From Fusobacterium necrophorum subsp. necrophorum (GTDB lineage: Bacteria > Fusobacteriota > Fusobacteriia > Fusobacteriales > Fusobacteriaceae), in contig NZ_CP034842.1 of the NCBI RefSeq assembly GCF_004006635.1, positions 1,984,001-2,048,000 on the forward strand: 64,000 nucleotides of DNA. Reading direction: 5' to 3'. The notes under the pieces were generated by a model. It made no database searches and had not been told where the DNA came from. It saw only the letters and a program-made list of their open reading frames with translations. The translations under genes were made by a program, and so were the position numbers. Below, piece after piece: positions 52,642 through 61,456 of this stretch. Each line of letters opens with the position of its first letter. The first letter of the stretch is position 1.

Positions 52642-53375
52642 AAGCTTTAATAGGAATTACAGGGAGTATTATTACTTGTGGAGGAGATGATATTTTTTCC
52701 GCTTATGAAAGAGCTTATGTGAATGATGACTATATTTCGGCAGTCGAAAAAGCAGGCGGAATTCCAATCATATTACCGATTGTAGAAGAGGAAGAAAATA
52801 TAAAAGAGATGGTATCTCGAGTGGACGCTGTTCTTTTATCGGGAGGATATGATATAGATCCCAGTTATTGGGGAGAAGAAATTGGAAGGAAATATCAAAG
52901 AATTTATCCGAGAAGAGATCGCTATGAAATGTTAGTGATTCGCTATGCGAAAGAAATGCAAAAGCCGGTATTGGGAATTTGTCGAGGGCATCAAATGATC
53001 AATGTTGCTTTCGGTGGGAGCTTGTATCAGGATATTTCAGAAATTCCGGGAGCTTATATTCAACATGTGCAGCAGGCAAACTATTATGAAGCAACTCACG
53101 GGATTACAGTTGAAGAGGACAGTTTTTTAGCAAAGAGCATGGGACAAAAGGGGCGAGTAAATTCTTATCATCACTTAGCTGTGAAAGATTTGGGAGAATC
53201 TTTAAGGATAGTAGGAAAGGCTCCGGATGGAGTGATAGAAGCGATTGAATGGATTACGGAAGAACAATTTTTTGTGGGAGTACAATTTCATCCCGAAATG
53301 ATGCATCGTCATCATGTATTTGCTCTCAATCTTTTTCAGGATTTTATTCAAGAAGTCAAGAGAAGAAAGAAATAA
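52638..53375 (+). CDS. Peptidase C26 / gamma-glutamyl-GABA hydrolase-like amidotransferase
   Basis: A 245-residue class I glutamine amidotransferase-fold hydrolase of the PuuD/C26 type. The nucleophile Cys is in GICRGHQMIN, and His-x-x-Glu in VGVQFHPEMM completes the triad. Such enzymes cleave gamma-glutamyl bonds and release glutamate. The ATG at 52638 follows AAAGGAG; an in-frame GTG at 52632 is too close. It overlaps the truncated GNAT end by 4 bp and is followed by a two-way terminator. Confidence 0.85.
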   Translation: MKALIGITGSIITCGGDDIFSAYERAYVNDDYISAVEKAGGIPIILPIVEEEENIKEMVSRVDAVLLSGGYDIDPSYWGEEIGRKYQRIYPRRDRYEMLVIRYAKEMQKPVLGICRGHQMINVAFGGSLYQDISEIPGAYIQHVQQANYYEATHGITVEEDSFLAKSMGQKGRVNSYHHLAVKDLGESLRIVGKAPDGVIEAIEWITEEQFFVGVQFHPEMMHRHHVFALNLFQDFIQEVKRRKK

Positions 53376-53378
53376 AAA

Positions 53379-53415
53379 TAAAAAAGCTCACCTGTATGAT
53401 TGGGTGAGTTTTTTT
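53379..53415. terminator. Bidirectional terminator between the C26 gene and the XRE regulator
   Basis: AGCTCACC (53385-53392) pairs with GGGTGAGT (53402-53409), one G-T pair, with an A-run on the left and a T-run on the right. A related but degraded sequence lies at about 60745-60765. Confidence 0.8.
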
Positions 53416-53440
53416 ACATGGAGGCTCCGATAAAGAATCA

Positions 53441-53995
53441 TTAGAATTCAGGTGGAGTTACTGAAAATAATACAATACTTTTCTCCTGTTGAAGATTTTT
53501 CCATTTATGAGGAGCCATTGCCGGGATATGAACAGAATCTCCGGGGGATAAAGTAATGGAAGAATTGCCTATTATCAGTTCGACTTTTCCTTCCAATAGG
53601 ACAGCAACCTCTTCTCCCTTATGTGACATAGGGCGAACGGAAGTTTCCGCATTTTTCCGTAAGGTCATTTGCATAAACTCAATCTTACTTTCTACTTTTG
53701 GAGTTAAAAGTTCGTAGATAACATTTTCCGTACTTATCCTTTTTCTCTCTTCTTTTTTTACGATATGAAAGGTATACTTTGTTTCTTCCGAGTTTATAAA
53801 AAATGTAAATAAAGGAACTTCCAGAGCTTGAGCAATCGCTTTGATTGTATTTAAAGAAGGATTGGCGTTCCCCTTCTCGATTTGACTTAGCATAGAGGAA
53901 GAAATGTCACATTTGGAGGCAACCTCTTTCAGAAGTAAGCCTTTTGAAATTCGTATATTTTTTATCGTCTTTCCTATATTTATCTCATAATTCAT
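53441..53995 (-). CDS. XRE-family regulator with cupin sensor domain
   Basis: A 184-residue regulator. Residues 5-65 are a helix-turn-helix (IGKTIKNIRISKGLLLKEVA, then SSSMLSQIEKGNANPS). Residues about 105-184 are a cupin_2 barrel (MSHKGEEVAVLLEGKVEL, GDSVHIPAMAPHKW). These regulators often control amino-acid or polyamine use. It is divergent from a permease and D-serine dehydratase, 379 bp away, so control of D-serine use is likely. AAAGGA lies before the ATG. Confidence 0.88.
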   Translation of the reverse strand: MNYEINIGKTIKNIRISKGLLLKEVASKCDISSSMLSQIEKGNANPSLNTIKAIAQALEVPLFTFFINSEETKYTFHIVKKEERKRISTENVIYELLTPKVESKIEFMQMTLRKNAETSVRPMSHKGEEVAVLLEGKVELIIGNSSITLSPGDSVHIPAMAPHKWKNLQQEKSIVLFSVTPPEF

Positions 53996-54374
53996 TGTTA
54001 ATCCTTTCTTAAAGTACTATTTTTTCATTTATATTATATAATAATTTTTTGTTTTCATCCAGCTATTTTTAAAATTAAATCATATTAAATTCAATAATCT
54101 GAGTCCTAAGATTGAAATTAAATATAATTTAATTTTTAATATTGACTTCCTATATTTTGCAAGGTAAAATTATATAAAGTAAATATAAAAATAAGAAAAA
54201 GTTAAATAAAAATAAATAAAAAGAGTTTCGTTGAGGAGATAAAAAATATACTTTAAATATAATTAAATTTTTTTAGAGAAAAAAGTAGAAATAGAGATCT
54301 TGGAAATAGTAATTATTGATAGATTCAAAAGTATAAAATAACGTTATTTTAAAATAAAAATAGGGAGGTATTTT
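53996..54374. promoter_or_regulatory. Divergent control region of the D-serine genes
   Basis: An AT-rich 379 bp gap. A strong plus promoter is TTGACT (54142-54147), 17 bp, TAAAAT (54165-54170), leaving about 200 bp of untranslated leader. Just before it, 54085-54122 is an imperfect inverted repeat (TTAAATTCAAT and ATTGAAATTAA). A perfect 16 bp palindrome, AAAATAACGTTATTTT, lies at 54335-54350 close to the permease ribosome binding site. Either may be the operator of the XRE-cupin protein. On the minus strand a TATAAT-like box lies near 54045. Confidence 0.55.
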
Positions 54375-55724
54375 ATGGGAACGTCATTTACAATTATTGC
54401 CATTTTGTTATCAATATTACTATTGGTTTTACTTACTATTAAAATGAAATTACATCCATTTTTTGCTTTGACCATTAGTGCTTTTTTCTTTGGACTGGTA
54501 TCCGGACATTCCATTCCGGATATTATTGGGGCTTATTCAGAGGGATTGGGCGGAACAATTGCCGGAATTGGGGTTGTGATTGCCATAGGTACCGTTATGG
54601 GTGCTCTTTTAGAAAACAGCGGAGCGGCAGAAACTATGGCGGAAACAATATTAAAAATGACAGGAAGAAAAAATGCCGATATAGGCTTAGCAGTCACGGG
54701 ATATTTCGTTTCTATTCCTGTTTTTTGTGATTCCGCTTTTGTCTTATTATCTCCCTTGGCGAAAAGAATAAGTAAGGATACAGGAGGAAGTATGACTACC
54801 ATGACAGTGGCATTGGCAATGGGACTTCATGCCACACATATGCTAGTTCCTCCAACACCGGGTCCATTGGCAGTAGCAGGAATTTTAGGTTCTAATTTAG
54901 GTCTGGTTATCCTATGCGGTATGTTGGTTTCCATCCCTGTAACCATAATAGCTATTTTAGCCGGAAGAATTTTTGGAAAAAAATATTATTTTCTTCCTGA
55001 AATCGAAGAAGCCAATTCTGTGGGGAAAACAAAAAAATTACCAAGTGCAGCTATGAGTTTCTCTCCTATTTTGCTTCCTATTTTCTTGATGTTGTTAAGA
55101 ACAATAGCTACCTTACAATCAAGACCGTTGGGAGAAGGAGTTTTATATCGAGTTGTTGATTCTTTAGGACAAACTATTGTCGCTTTATTTATAGGACTTG
55201 TTATCGCTTTTTTCACTTACAAATCAGTGTATCCGAATGATAAAGAAGTTTGGACTTTTGATGGAATATTTGGAGAAGCTTTGAAGACAGCCGGACAAAT
55301 TGTTTTGATTGTCGGTGCCGGGGGAGCATTTGCTACTGTGTTAAAATTGTCCAATTTACAAGAAATTGTAATGAATTTATTTGCGGGAGTATCCATAGGA
55401 ATTATTGTTCCTTATATAATAGGGGCTATTTTTAGGACGGCTATCGGTTCCGGAACGGTGGGAATGATTACGGCAGCTTCGATGTTATTGCCTTTAGTAG
55501 ATGTTTTAGGCTTCCATTCTCCGATGGGATTAGTCATTGCCATGTTGGCTTGTGCTGCCGGAGGCTTTATGGTTTTTCATGGAAATGATGATTTTTTCTG
55601 GGTAGTGGTTTCCACTTCCGGAATGAAACCGGAGGTGGCATACAAGGTATTTCCATTGATTAGTATTTTACAATCTTTCGTAGCTTTGGTTTGTGTGATG
55701 ATACTAAAAATGATTTTTCTATAA
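54375..55724 (+). CDS. GntP-family permease, probable D-serine transporter
   Basis: A 449-residue carrier with about 12-14 membrane segments. GntP marks are GHSIPDIIGAYSEGLGGT, SIPVFCDSAFVLLSPLAKR, HATHMLVPPTPGPLAVAG and GSGTVGMITAAS. The family takes up gluconate or related acids, but the DsdX branch carries D-serine. A D-serine dehydratase gene follows 17 bp later, so D-serine is the likely substrate; gluconate or another hydroxy acid cannot be excluded. GGGAGG precedes the ATG. Confidence 0.85.
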   Translation: MGTSFTIIAILLSILLLVLLTIKMKLHPFFALTISAFFFGLVSGHSIPDIIGAYSEGLGGTIAGIGVVIAIGTVMGALLENSGAAETMAETILKMTGRKNADIGLAVTGYFVSIPVFCDSAFVLLSPLAKRISKDTGGSMTTMTVALAMGLHATHMLVPPTPGPLAVAGILGSNLGLVILCGMLVSIPVTIIAILAGRIFGKKYYFLPEIEEANSVGKTKKLPSAAMSFSPILLPIFLMLLRTIATLQSRPLGEGVLYRVVDSLGQTIVALFIGLVIAFFTYKSVYPNDKEVWTFDGIFGEALKTAGQIVLIVGAGGAFATVLKLSNLQEIVMNLFAGVSIGIIVPYIIGAIFRTAIGSGTVGMITAASMLLPLVDVLGFHSPMGLVIAMLACAAGGFMVFHGNDDFFWVVVSTSGMKPEVAYKVFPLISILQSFVALVCVMILKMIFL

Positions 55725-55741
55725 GGATTTAAGGAGGAAGG

Positions 55742-57052
55742 ATGTTAAAGAAGACTGATGTAATTCAAAAATTGGAAAAAAAGGAAGAAATGGTATGGAT
55801 TAACCCTAAAAAAATAGATTATAAGACATATGAAGAAAATCTGCCGGTTTCAGATGAAGAATTGTTGCAAGCGGAAAAGAGATTGGAGAGATTTGCTCCC
55901 TTCCTTCAAAAAGTATTTCCGGAAACGGCTCCTACAAAAGGAATTATTGAATCGCCCTTAGAGGAAATTTTTCAGATGCAGAAGACTTTGGAAGAAAAAT
56001 ATAAGGTAAAAATTCCCGGAACATTATATTTGAAAATGGACAGTCACTTACCTGTAGCCGGTTCCATAAAAGCCAGAGGAGGAGTTTATGAAGTGTTAAA
56101 ACACGCTGAGGATTTGGCAATGGAAGCGGGCTTATTAAAAATAGGAGATAATTATGCCATATTGGCAGAGGATAGATTTAAGAAATTTTTCTCGAAGTAT
56201 AAAATTCAAGTCGGGTCGACCGGAAATTTAGGATTAAGTATAGGGATTACCAGTGCAGCATTAGGATTTCAGGTGATTGTTCATATGTCGGCAGATGCAA
56301 AACAGTGGAAAAAAGATATGTTGCGTTCTAAAGGAGTTCAGGTCATAGAATATGACAGTGACTATGGAAAAGCGGTAGAAGAAGGAAGAAAAAATTCAAA
56401 TTTAGACCCTATGAGTTATTTCGTGGACGATGAAAAATCTATGAATTTATTTTTAGGATACACTGTTGCAGCAAAAAGACTGAAAAAACAATTGGACGAA
56501 AAAGAAATTATAATAGATGAAAGACATCCTTTGATAGTATATATTCCTTGTGGTGTGGGAGGAGCTCCCGGGGGAGTAGCCTATGGATTGAAAAGAATTT
56601 TTAAAGAGAATGTACATATTTTTTTCGTGGAACCTACTTTGGCACCTTGTATGTTACTTGGAATGGAAAGCGGATTACATGAAAAAATCAGTGTCAATGA
56701 TATCGGAATTTATGGAATGACTCATGCCGACGGATTGGCGGTGGCAAGACCTTCAGGGTTGATAGGAAGATTGATGGAGCCTATTTTGAGTGGGATTTTT
56801 ACCGTGCAGGATTATAAATTATATGATTATTTACGTTGTTTAGATGAAACGGAAAATAAGAGAATAGAGCCTTCTTCTTGTGCGGCATTCGAAGGGGTAG
56901 CTTCTCTTTTCAATTATGAAGAAAGCAAAAAATATGTGGATGATTTTTTGGGAGATACTGTTAAGAATGCCTATCATATTTGTTGGGCTACCGGTGGAAG
57001 TATGGTACCGGAGGAAGATATGAAAGAATTTTTAAAGACATATTTAAAATGA
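55742..57052 (+). CDS. dsdA: D-serine ammonia-lyase (dehydratase)
   Basis: A 436-residue PLP enzyme of the DsdA family that turns D-serine into pyruvate and ammonia. The opening VWINP, the PLP-lysine segment HLPVAGSIKARGG, GSTGNLGLSIGI, CGVGGAPGGVAYG and DGLAVARPSGL match DsdA. Length is normal (about 440). It lies 17 bp after the permease with AAGGAGG before the ATG. Pyruvate formed would enter the PPDK or fermentation routes. Confidence 0.93.
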   Translation: MLKKTDVIQKLEKKEEMVWINPKKIDYKTYEENLPVSDEELLQAEKRLERFAPFLQKVFPETAPTKGIIESPLEEIFQMQKTLEEKYKVKIPGTLYLKMDSHLPVAGSIKARGGVYEVLKHAEDLAMEAGLLKIGDNYAILAEDRFKKFFSKYKIQVGSTGNLGLSIGITSAALGFQVIVHMSADAKQWKKDMLRSKGVQVIEYDSDYGKAVEEGRKNSNLDPMSYFVDDEKSMNLFLGYTVAAKRLKKQLDEKEIIIDERHPLIVYIPCGVGGAPGGVAYGLKRIFKENVHIFFVEPTLAPCMLLGMESGLHEKISVNDIGIYGMTHADGLAVARPSGLIGRLMEPILSGIFTVQDYKLYDYLRCLDETENKRIEPSSCAAFEGVASLFNYEESKKYVDDFLGDTVKNAYHICWATGGSMVPEEDMKEFLKTYLK

Positions 57053-57069
57053 AACAGAGGTGAATAAAA

Positions 57070-57216
57070 ATGAGAAAGGATGAATTGGCAACCCCAACTA
57101 TTTTGTTAAATATAGATGCTAGCTAATCTAGGCAGTTACTATACCTTGTAAAAGGGGAAGAAGTGATAACAAGTATAAAGGTTGATATAAGAGGAAATAG
57201 TAACAAAAGAATTTAA
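57070..57216 (+). pseudogene. Internally deleted PLP enzyme (D-threonine aldolase/DSD1-like) remnant
   Basis: Both ends of a gene remain in one reading frame but the middle is gone. The left piece (MRKDELATPTILLNIDAS) matches the N terminus of D-threonine aldolase-like or D-serine dehydratase-like fold III enzymes (xLxTPxLLxDxD). After a stop at 57124 the right piece (57136-57216, LYLVKGEEVITSIKVDIRGN) matches their C-terminal LYxVRxGEVVDxWxVxARG. About 300 codons are missing. AGAGGTGA still precedes the ATG, 17 bp after dsdA. The intact protein would have acted on D-amino acids too. Confidence 0.65.
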
Positions 57217-57254
57217 GAGAGTGTGAAGTTTTTTTACTTCACACTCTCCACTTT
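57217..57254. terminator. Two-way terminator between the dsdA operon and the malY-type gene
   Basis: GAGAGTGTGAAGT (57217-57229) and ACTTCACACTCTC (57236-57248) form a perfect 13 bp stem with loop TTTTTT; a short T-run follows at 57252. Confidence 0.8.
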
Positions 57255-58451
57255 TTAAATACATTTATTTGATAATTTTTTTAAAGCATTATCCAATCTT
57301 TGAAGTGCTTCTTCTATAACAGAAGTGGGAGCTGCAAGATTAAATCTTTCAAAACCTTTTCCATTTTCACCAAAAATATATCCCTCATCTAAGAATAAAT
57401 CAGCTTCTTCGATCATAAATTTTTCTAAATTTTCAGAGCTCATTCCTAAAGAGCTGAAATCTATCCATAATAGATAGGTTCCTTCATTTTTAAAAACTTT
57501 AATTTCAGGATATTTTTTTTCAAAAAAATGAACAACAAGCTGCTGATTTTTATAAATAATTGCAAGACATTCTTTCAACCATTCTTCACATTTTGTGTAG
57601 GCTATTTCACAAGACTTATAACCAAGTGCAGTAAATGGAATAGAAGAGGTTCTATTTAATGAAGCTATAAATCTTTCACGGATTTTTTTATTTTTAATAA
57701 TAGTATTACTCATTCCCATTCCTGCCAAATTAAAAGTTTTGGAAGGAGCAGTGAAAGTAATTGTTTTTTCAGCCAATTTATCATTAATTGTCTGAAAAAC
57801 AATATGTTTTGAACCAGGCATGATAATATCAAAGTGTACTTCATCAGAGAGAAGCAAAATTTCATTTTTTAAAATAATATCTGATAATTTTTGTAATTCT
57901 TCCTTAGTCCAGACTCTACCTACTGGATTATGTGGAGAACAAAATAATAAAATTTTATTCTTAGGATCTTGAGAAAGTTTGTCAAATAATTCATAATTGA
58001 TATAATATTTATTATTTTTTAAAATGAGAGGACAGTCAATTAATTTTCTATTTTGTAATTTTATTGCATTGAAAAATGGATAATAGACTGGTGTCATAAT
58101 AATAACTCCATCTCCTTCTTTTGTAAATTCTTGTATTGCACTAAAGAAAGCAGGGACAACACCAGCGGTATTAACTATCCAATCTTCTTGAATTTCAAAA
58201 TTATGTTTTTTTCTCATCCAATTGCATACAGCATCTTTATATTCTCTGTTTGCCATTGTGTAGCCTAATATAACCTCGTCTAAATACTCTTTCAAACCTT
58301 CAATAATTTCGGGAGCATTTTTAAATTCCATATCTGCAACAGAAAGAGGAACAATTCCATCTGCTACATTAGGATTTTTATCATACATATCTTCCCATTT
58401 AAATGATCCTTGTCCTTTGCGATTTACTCTTGTTTCAAAATCATATTTCAT
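57255..58451 (-). CDS. MalY/PatB-type pyridoxal enzyme (cystathionine beta-lyase-like)
   Basis: A 398-residue fold I aminotransferase-like enzyme. Marks are the N-terminal LSVADMEFKNAP, the NTAGVVPAFFSAI segment, CSPHNPVGRVWTKEEL, SDEVHFDI (PLP ring Asp) and the lysine segment TAPSKTFNLAGMG. MalY/PatB enzymes cleave cystathionine or cysteine, giving homocysteine or H2S. It follows an APC permease gene by 26 bp on the same strand, so it probably acts on an imported sulfur amino acid. Proline is almost only CCA or CCT here, unlike the core genes that use many CCG. Confidence 0.88.
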   Translation of the reverse strand: MKYDFETRVNRKGQGSFKWEDMYDKNPNVADGIVPLSVADMEFKNAPEIIEGLKEYLDEVILGYTMANREYKDAVCNWMRKKHNFEIQEDWIVNTAGVVPAFFSAIQEFTKEGDGVIIMTPVYYPFFNAIKLQNRKLIDCPLILKNNKYYINYELFDKLSQDPKNKILLFCSPHNPVGRVWTKEELQKLSDIILKNEILLLSDEVHFDIIMPGSKHIVFQTINDKLAEKTITFTAPSKTFNLAGMGMSNTIIKNKKIRERFIASLNRTSSIPFTALGYKSCEIAYTKCEEWLKECLAIIYKNQQLVVHFFEKKYPEIKVFKNEGTYLLWIDFSSLGMSSENLEKFMIEEADLFLDEGYIFGENGKGFERFNLAAPTSVIEEALQRLDNALKKLSNKCI

Positions 58452-58477
58452 ATTAGTAGACCTCCTAAAATAGATTA

Positions 58478-59854
58478 TTACTCTTCTTCATTTAAAGCTT
58501 CCTGAATGATTATTTCTTTATTTTTTTCTAAATTTTCTACACTAACACTTTTCGTTTTTAACGAAATAATAGAAAATACTGACATAAGAAATAAAATTAC
58601 CACCATCATTATCATTTGATATTTGTCTAAAAGTACAAATAAATTATAGCATACTATTAGTGCTGATAGTGCTGCCAAAATACAGATTAGATTTATTAAA
58701 GTTTTAGGCATGTGTAAAATACTGTTTTCCCATTGCTTAGGATATTTATTTATAATTTTAATACAAGCCAGATTACAGTAAATATTTGTAATCATATAGG
58801 GAATCATAACCAAAGATACTATGACATCCAAACTAAACCCTAATAAAACTGGAATAATTGAGACTATATAAAAAATTAAATATACTACCCAAGGGTAACC
58901 AGAAATTGTTGTTTTTGTACAAATTTTTGGTAACCAACCATCTTCGGCAACTTTTAATATAGGATAGCGAACCATTGTGGCTGCAGTTATCATAGAGGTT
59001 GCAATGGCAAATACCGCACCTCCAATGATAAAAATAACAAATATCCAGTGAGGAAAAATTTGTGCTGCGACTAAACTCAAATTTTTATTACTGACATCTT
59101 CTATGGGTAAAACACCTGCCGCAACATATGACATTGCAAAATAAACAATTGCCAATAGAATAGTCACTAATAAAATTCCTAATGGAATTGTTTTTTTCGC
59201 TTTTTTTGTTACAGCAGAAACAGCAACAGGTCCCATGGTTGTTCCCTGGCAGGCCCATCCCATGATAGCAATTGCAGATATAAAACCAGAAAAACCGTTT
59301 CTAAAAAAATTTTTTCCATAGAAATATCCAGCTTGTACTTTAGGAATTCCAAAAATAATAAAGATAAAAATAGAAATGATTAAAACAACTGTCATAATAC
59401 TATTTATTGTAGAGATAAATTTTGAACCTTTCATTGTTGCGGCAAACAGCAAAGTTATCATTACAATAGAAATTATTTTACTGTAATCTAAGAGAGTAGG
59501 GAAAATTATACTGGCATAGTTAATAATAGCAATACTATACATAGCTATAGAAAATCCGTTAGTAAAATTTACATATGCACTTATACCGGAAAAAAATGGA
59601 TTGAACGTTATTGCTTTTTGACTATAATCTCCACCTTTAAAAGTAAACATAGAGGAAAGGAGTATATTATAAAAATAAGCTAGTAGCATGAATAAACAGC
59701 CAATACCCACAGCAAAAACAATTGACTTTCCTGTAAAATTAATTCCAGATCCCATTAGAACAAAAATTCCTGAACCGATGGCTCCTCCAAAACCCAAACA
59801 AAGGATATCAAATAAGTTTAAATTTTTTTCTTCAATTTTATTTTCGTTTATCAT
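58478..59854 (-). CDS. APC superfamily amino-acid permease
   Basis: A 458-residue carrier with about 12 membrane segments. The first helix has the APC glycine motif GFGGAIGSGIFVLMGSG; GWACQGTTMGPVAVSA is the helix 6 region. The ATG at 59854 is chosen because TGGAGG lies 9 bp upstream; an in-frame GTG at 59860 is nearer but less suited. Substrate unknown; the C-S lyase gene downstream points to cysteine, cystine-derived or methionine-like compounds. Divergent from a MarR gene, with an operator candidate next to its -10 box. Confidence 0.88.
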   Translation of the reverse strand: MINENKIEEKNLNLFDILCLGFGGAIGSGIFVLMGSGINFTGKSIVFAVGIGCLFMLLAYFYNILLSSMFTFKGGDYSQKAITFNPFFSGISAYVNFTNGFSIAMYSIAIINYASIIFPTLLDYSKIISIVMITLLFAATMKGSKFISTINSIMTVVLIISIFIFIIFGIPKVQAGYFYGKNFFRNGFSGFISAIAIMGWACQGTTMGPVAVSAVTKKAKKTIPLGILLVTILLAIVYFAMSYVAAGVLPIEDVSNKNLSLVAAQIFPHWIFVIFIIGGAVFAIATSMITAATMVRYPILKVAEDGWLPKICTKTTISGYPWVVYLIFYIVSIIPVLLGFSLDVIVSLVMIPYMITNIYCNLACIKIINKYPKQWENSILHMPKTLINLICILAALSALIVCYNLFVLLDKYQMIMMVVILFLMSVFSIISLKTKSVSVENLEKNKEIIIQEALNEEE

Positions 59855-59885
59855 GATCACCCCTCCAAAAACATTAGAATCTTAA

Positions 59886-59990
59886 TAGTTAAGTATCTTA
59901 ACTAATTTTATTATAAATTTTTTTTGAAAAAAGTCAAGAGAAATATATAAATTTTTTTAAATTGATAATATAAGTAAATTATGTTATAGT
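59886..59990. promoter_or_regulatory. Divergent promoters and MarR operator candidate
   Basis: TAGTTAAG (59886-59893), TAT, CTTAACTA (59897-59904) is a perfect inverted repeat. Minus promoter for the permease: TTGACT (59937-59932), 16 bp, TATAAT (59915-59910), so the repeat lies over its start of transcription. Plus promoter for the MarR gene: TTGATA (59962-59967), 17 bp, TATAGT (59985-59990). The layout suggests MarR represses the permease operon. Confidence 0.7.
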
Positions 59991-60018
59991 AACAGTACAT
60001 AGTAATGGAGGTTTTATA

Positions 60019-60564
60019 GTGAACAAAAAACTATATGAAGAAGAAATTCTAAATGCAAAAATAGATTTGGATGAAAATGAAAAATTAGTGAATGCCAGAT
60101 ATGAAAAATTAAATGGAATCATGGAATCAATGTACGATTTTATTTTGGCTTATTCTAACTACTATTCCATTAGGAGAGATTATGGCAGTGGTGATAAGTT
60201 TACTATGATAGAAATACATATTTTGACTGAAATCCATGATAAACCTAAAATTACTGTTACTGCACTAGCAGAAAAATGGGGTAGGACAAGTAGTGCTATA
60301 TCTCAAACTGTTAGAAAATTAATGAAATGGAAACTTATAAATAGAGTAGAAAATGAAAATAATGGAAAGATTTACCATTTAATGATTACAGAGAAAGGAA
60401 AAGAACTTGTTTTACTTCATAAAAGATACGATAATTTAGATATTGTGAAAACAAAAAAGAAATTATTGAAAAAATTTACAATAGAAGAACTGATAGCATT
60501 TGATAAAATATGTAAAGAATATACAGATATTTTAAGATTTAAGAAAAATTGTAAAGGAAGATGA
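60019..60564 (+). CDS. MarR-family transcriptional regulator
   Basis: A 181-residue winged-helix regulator. The core (about residues 60-135) contains FTMIEIHILTEIHDKPKITV, ALAEKWGRTSSAISQTVRKL (recognition helix) and the wing NGKIYHLMITEKGKELV. It starts with GTG at 60019, 7 bp after GGAGG. The N-terminal 45 residues form a charged helix longer than usual. It is divergent from the APC permease and C-S lyase genes and probably controls them; it shares their low use of CCG. Confidence 0.88.
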   Translation: MNKKLYEEEILNAKIDLDENEKLVNARYEKLNGIMESMYDFILAYSNYYSIRRDYGSGDKFTMIEIHILTEIHDKPKITVTALAEKWGRTSSAISQTVRKLMKWKLINRVENENNGKIYHLMITEKGKELVLLHKRYDNLDIVKTKKKLLKKFTIEELIAFDKICKEYTDILRFKKNCKGR

Positions 60565-60772
60565 GATTAAAAATGAAGAAACTTAAGAAAAATCAAAAAC
60601 GCTTCTATTTCAGAAGCGCTCTTGACATTTTTTGAATACTTTATTATATTATTTTTTAGAGAGTTAATATTTTCTAACTAACTTATTTTAAAAACCATAG
60701 AAGATAAATTTACAGAAAAAAGTTCACATACTCTTCACACACTCCACCTGTATAATTGGGTGAGCTTCTGTT
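60565..60772 (+). terminator. Gap with terminator after the MarR gene
   Basis: CGCTTCT (60600-60606) pairs with AGAAGCG (60612-60618), with a T-run at 60628-60633, ending the MarR transcript. The rest of the gap is AT-rich. At 60745-60765 a degraded copy of the terminator seen at 53385 may end the flavodoxin gene on the minus strand. Confidence 0.65.
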
Positions 60773-61288
60773 TTATAAATTAGGATTTACCGTTTTTTCG
60801 ATGAATTCAATGACTCGTTGAAAATCTTCTTCATTCGGATGTCCTTCTGCATCCAAAACAATTTGCTTCATATTTGGTACAAACTTATGTACGATATTTA
60901 AAGGGAATTTGTCCATTTTTTGTTTTAAATCCTCCGATACTTTTCCTCTGACTAAGACTCCGCCTTTAAAATGATTATCCTTTTCGCACAATTTCGTGAC
61001 ATTCCTAATACACTTTTCTGCATGGAAAGAAGTAGGAGATTCTCCCAAAGTTCCAATAAAGTAAAGATTTTTATCTTTTAATTTGGAAAGAAATTTTCTT
61101 GTTTTGGCATCTGCCGTTCCCTTATCCACCCAATATCCGATAATGACATTTTCCACCTTTGTCCAATCGACAGTGTCTTTTTCTTCTACCCGGATGAGTT
61201 GTTTTTCTTGTTGTAGATGTTCAAATGCTACTTCACAAACTTTTTTTGTATTTCCTGTTAAGGAAGAATAAATGATAACTGTTTTCAT
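60773..61288 (-). CDS. Flavodoxin family protein
   Basis: A 171-residue flavodoxin-like protein with the FMN phosphate loop YSSLTGNTKKV at residues 7-17 and a GTLGESPTSFHAEKC segment where the isoalloxazine loop would lie. The first half follows the flavodoxin fold; the C-terminal third (KFVPNMKQIVLDAEGHP) is seen in a subgroup of anaerobe flavodoxins, some linked to bilirubin or haem-related reduction (BilS), which I offer only as a possibility. GGAGTG lies before the ATG. Single gene, minus strand. Confidence 0.8.
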   Translation of the reverse strand: MKTVIIYSSLTGNTKKVCEVAFEHLQQEKQLIRVEEKDTVDWTKVENVIIGYWVDKGTADAKTRKFLSKLKDKNLYFIGTLGESPTSFHAEKCIRNVTKLCEKDNHFKGGVLVRGKVSEDLKQKMDKFPLNIVHKFVPNMKQIVLDAEGHPNEEDFQRVIEFIEKTVNPNL

Positions 61289-61390
61289 TTGAAATCACTC
61301 CTTCTTTTATTTTTTGCAAAATCAGTATAGCATAGATTATTTATTATTCCTATATTTTTATTTTTCTTATCTTAAAAAAAAATATTTATA

Positions 61391-61419
61391 TTGACATAAG
61401 AGATAAACTATATTAAGAT
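61391..61419 (+). promoter_or_regulatory. Promoter of the DUF454-exbB-exbD-tonB unit
   Basis: Consensus TTGACA (61391-61396), 17 bp, TAAGAT (61414-61419). Expected start of transcription near 61426. Confidence 0.7.
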
Positions 61420-61456
61420 ATTTTATAAACCAAATTAAATGGATGTGATAGTTATT

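Noticed and set aside
54171-54374. Riboswitch in the long leader of the GntP permease
   Set aside because: The leader is very AT-rich and shows no landmark of a riboswitch class I know; only a palindrome is clear.
57110-57135. Engineered deletion scar (two CTAG sites with a stop codon)
   Set aside because: The sites could arise by chance in AT-rich DNA, no vector or marker sequence is near, and a natural short-repeat deletion explains it equally well.
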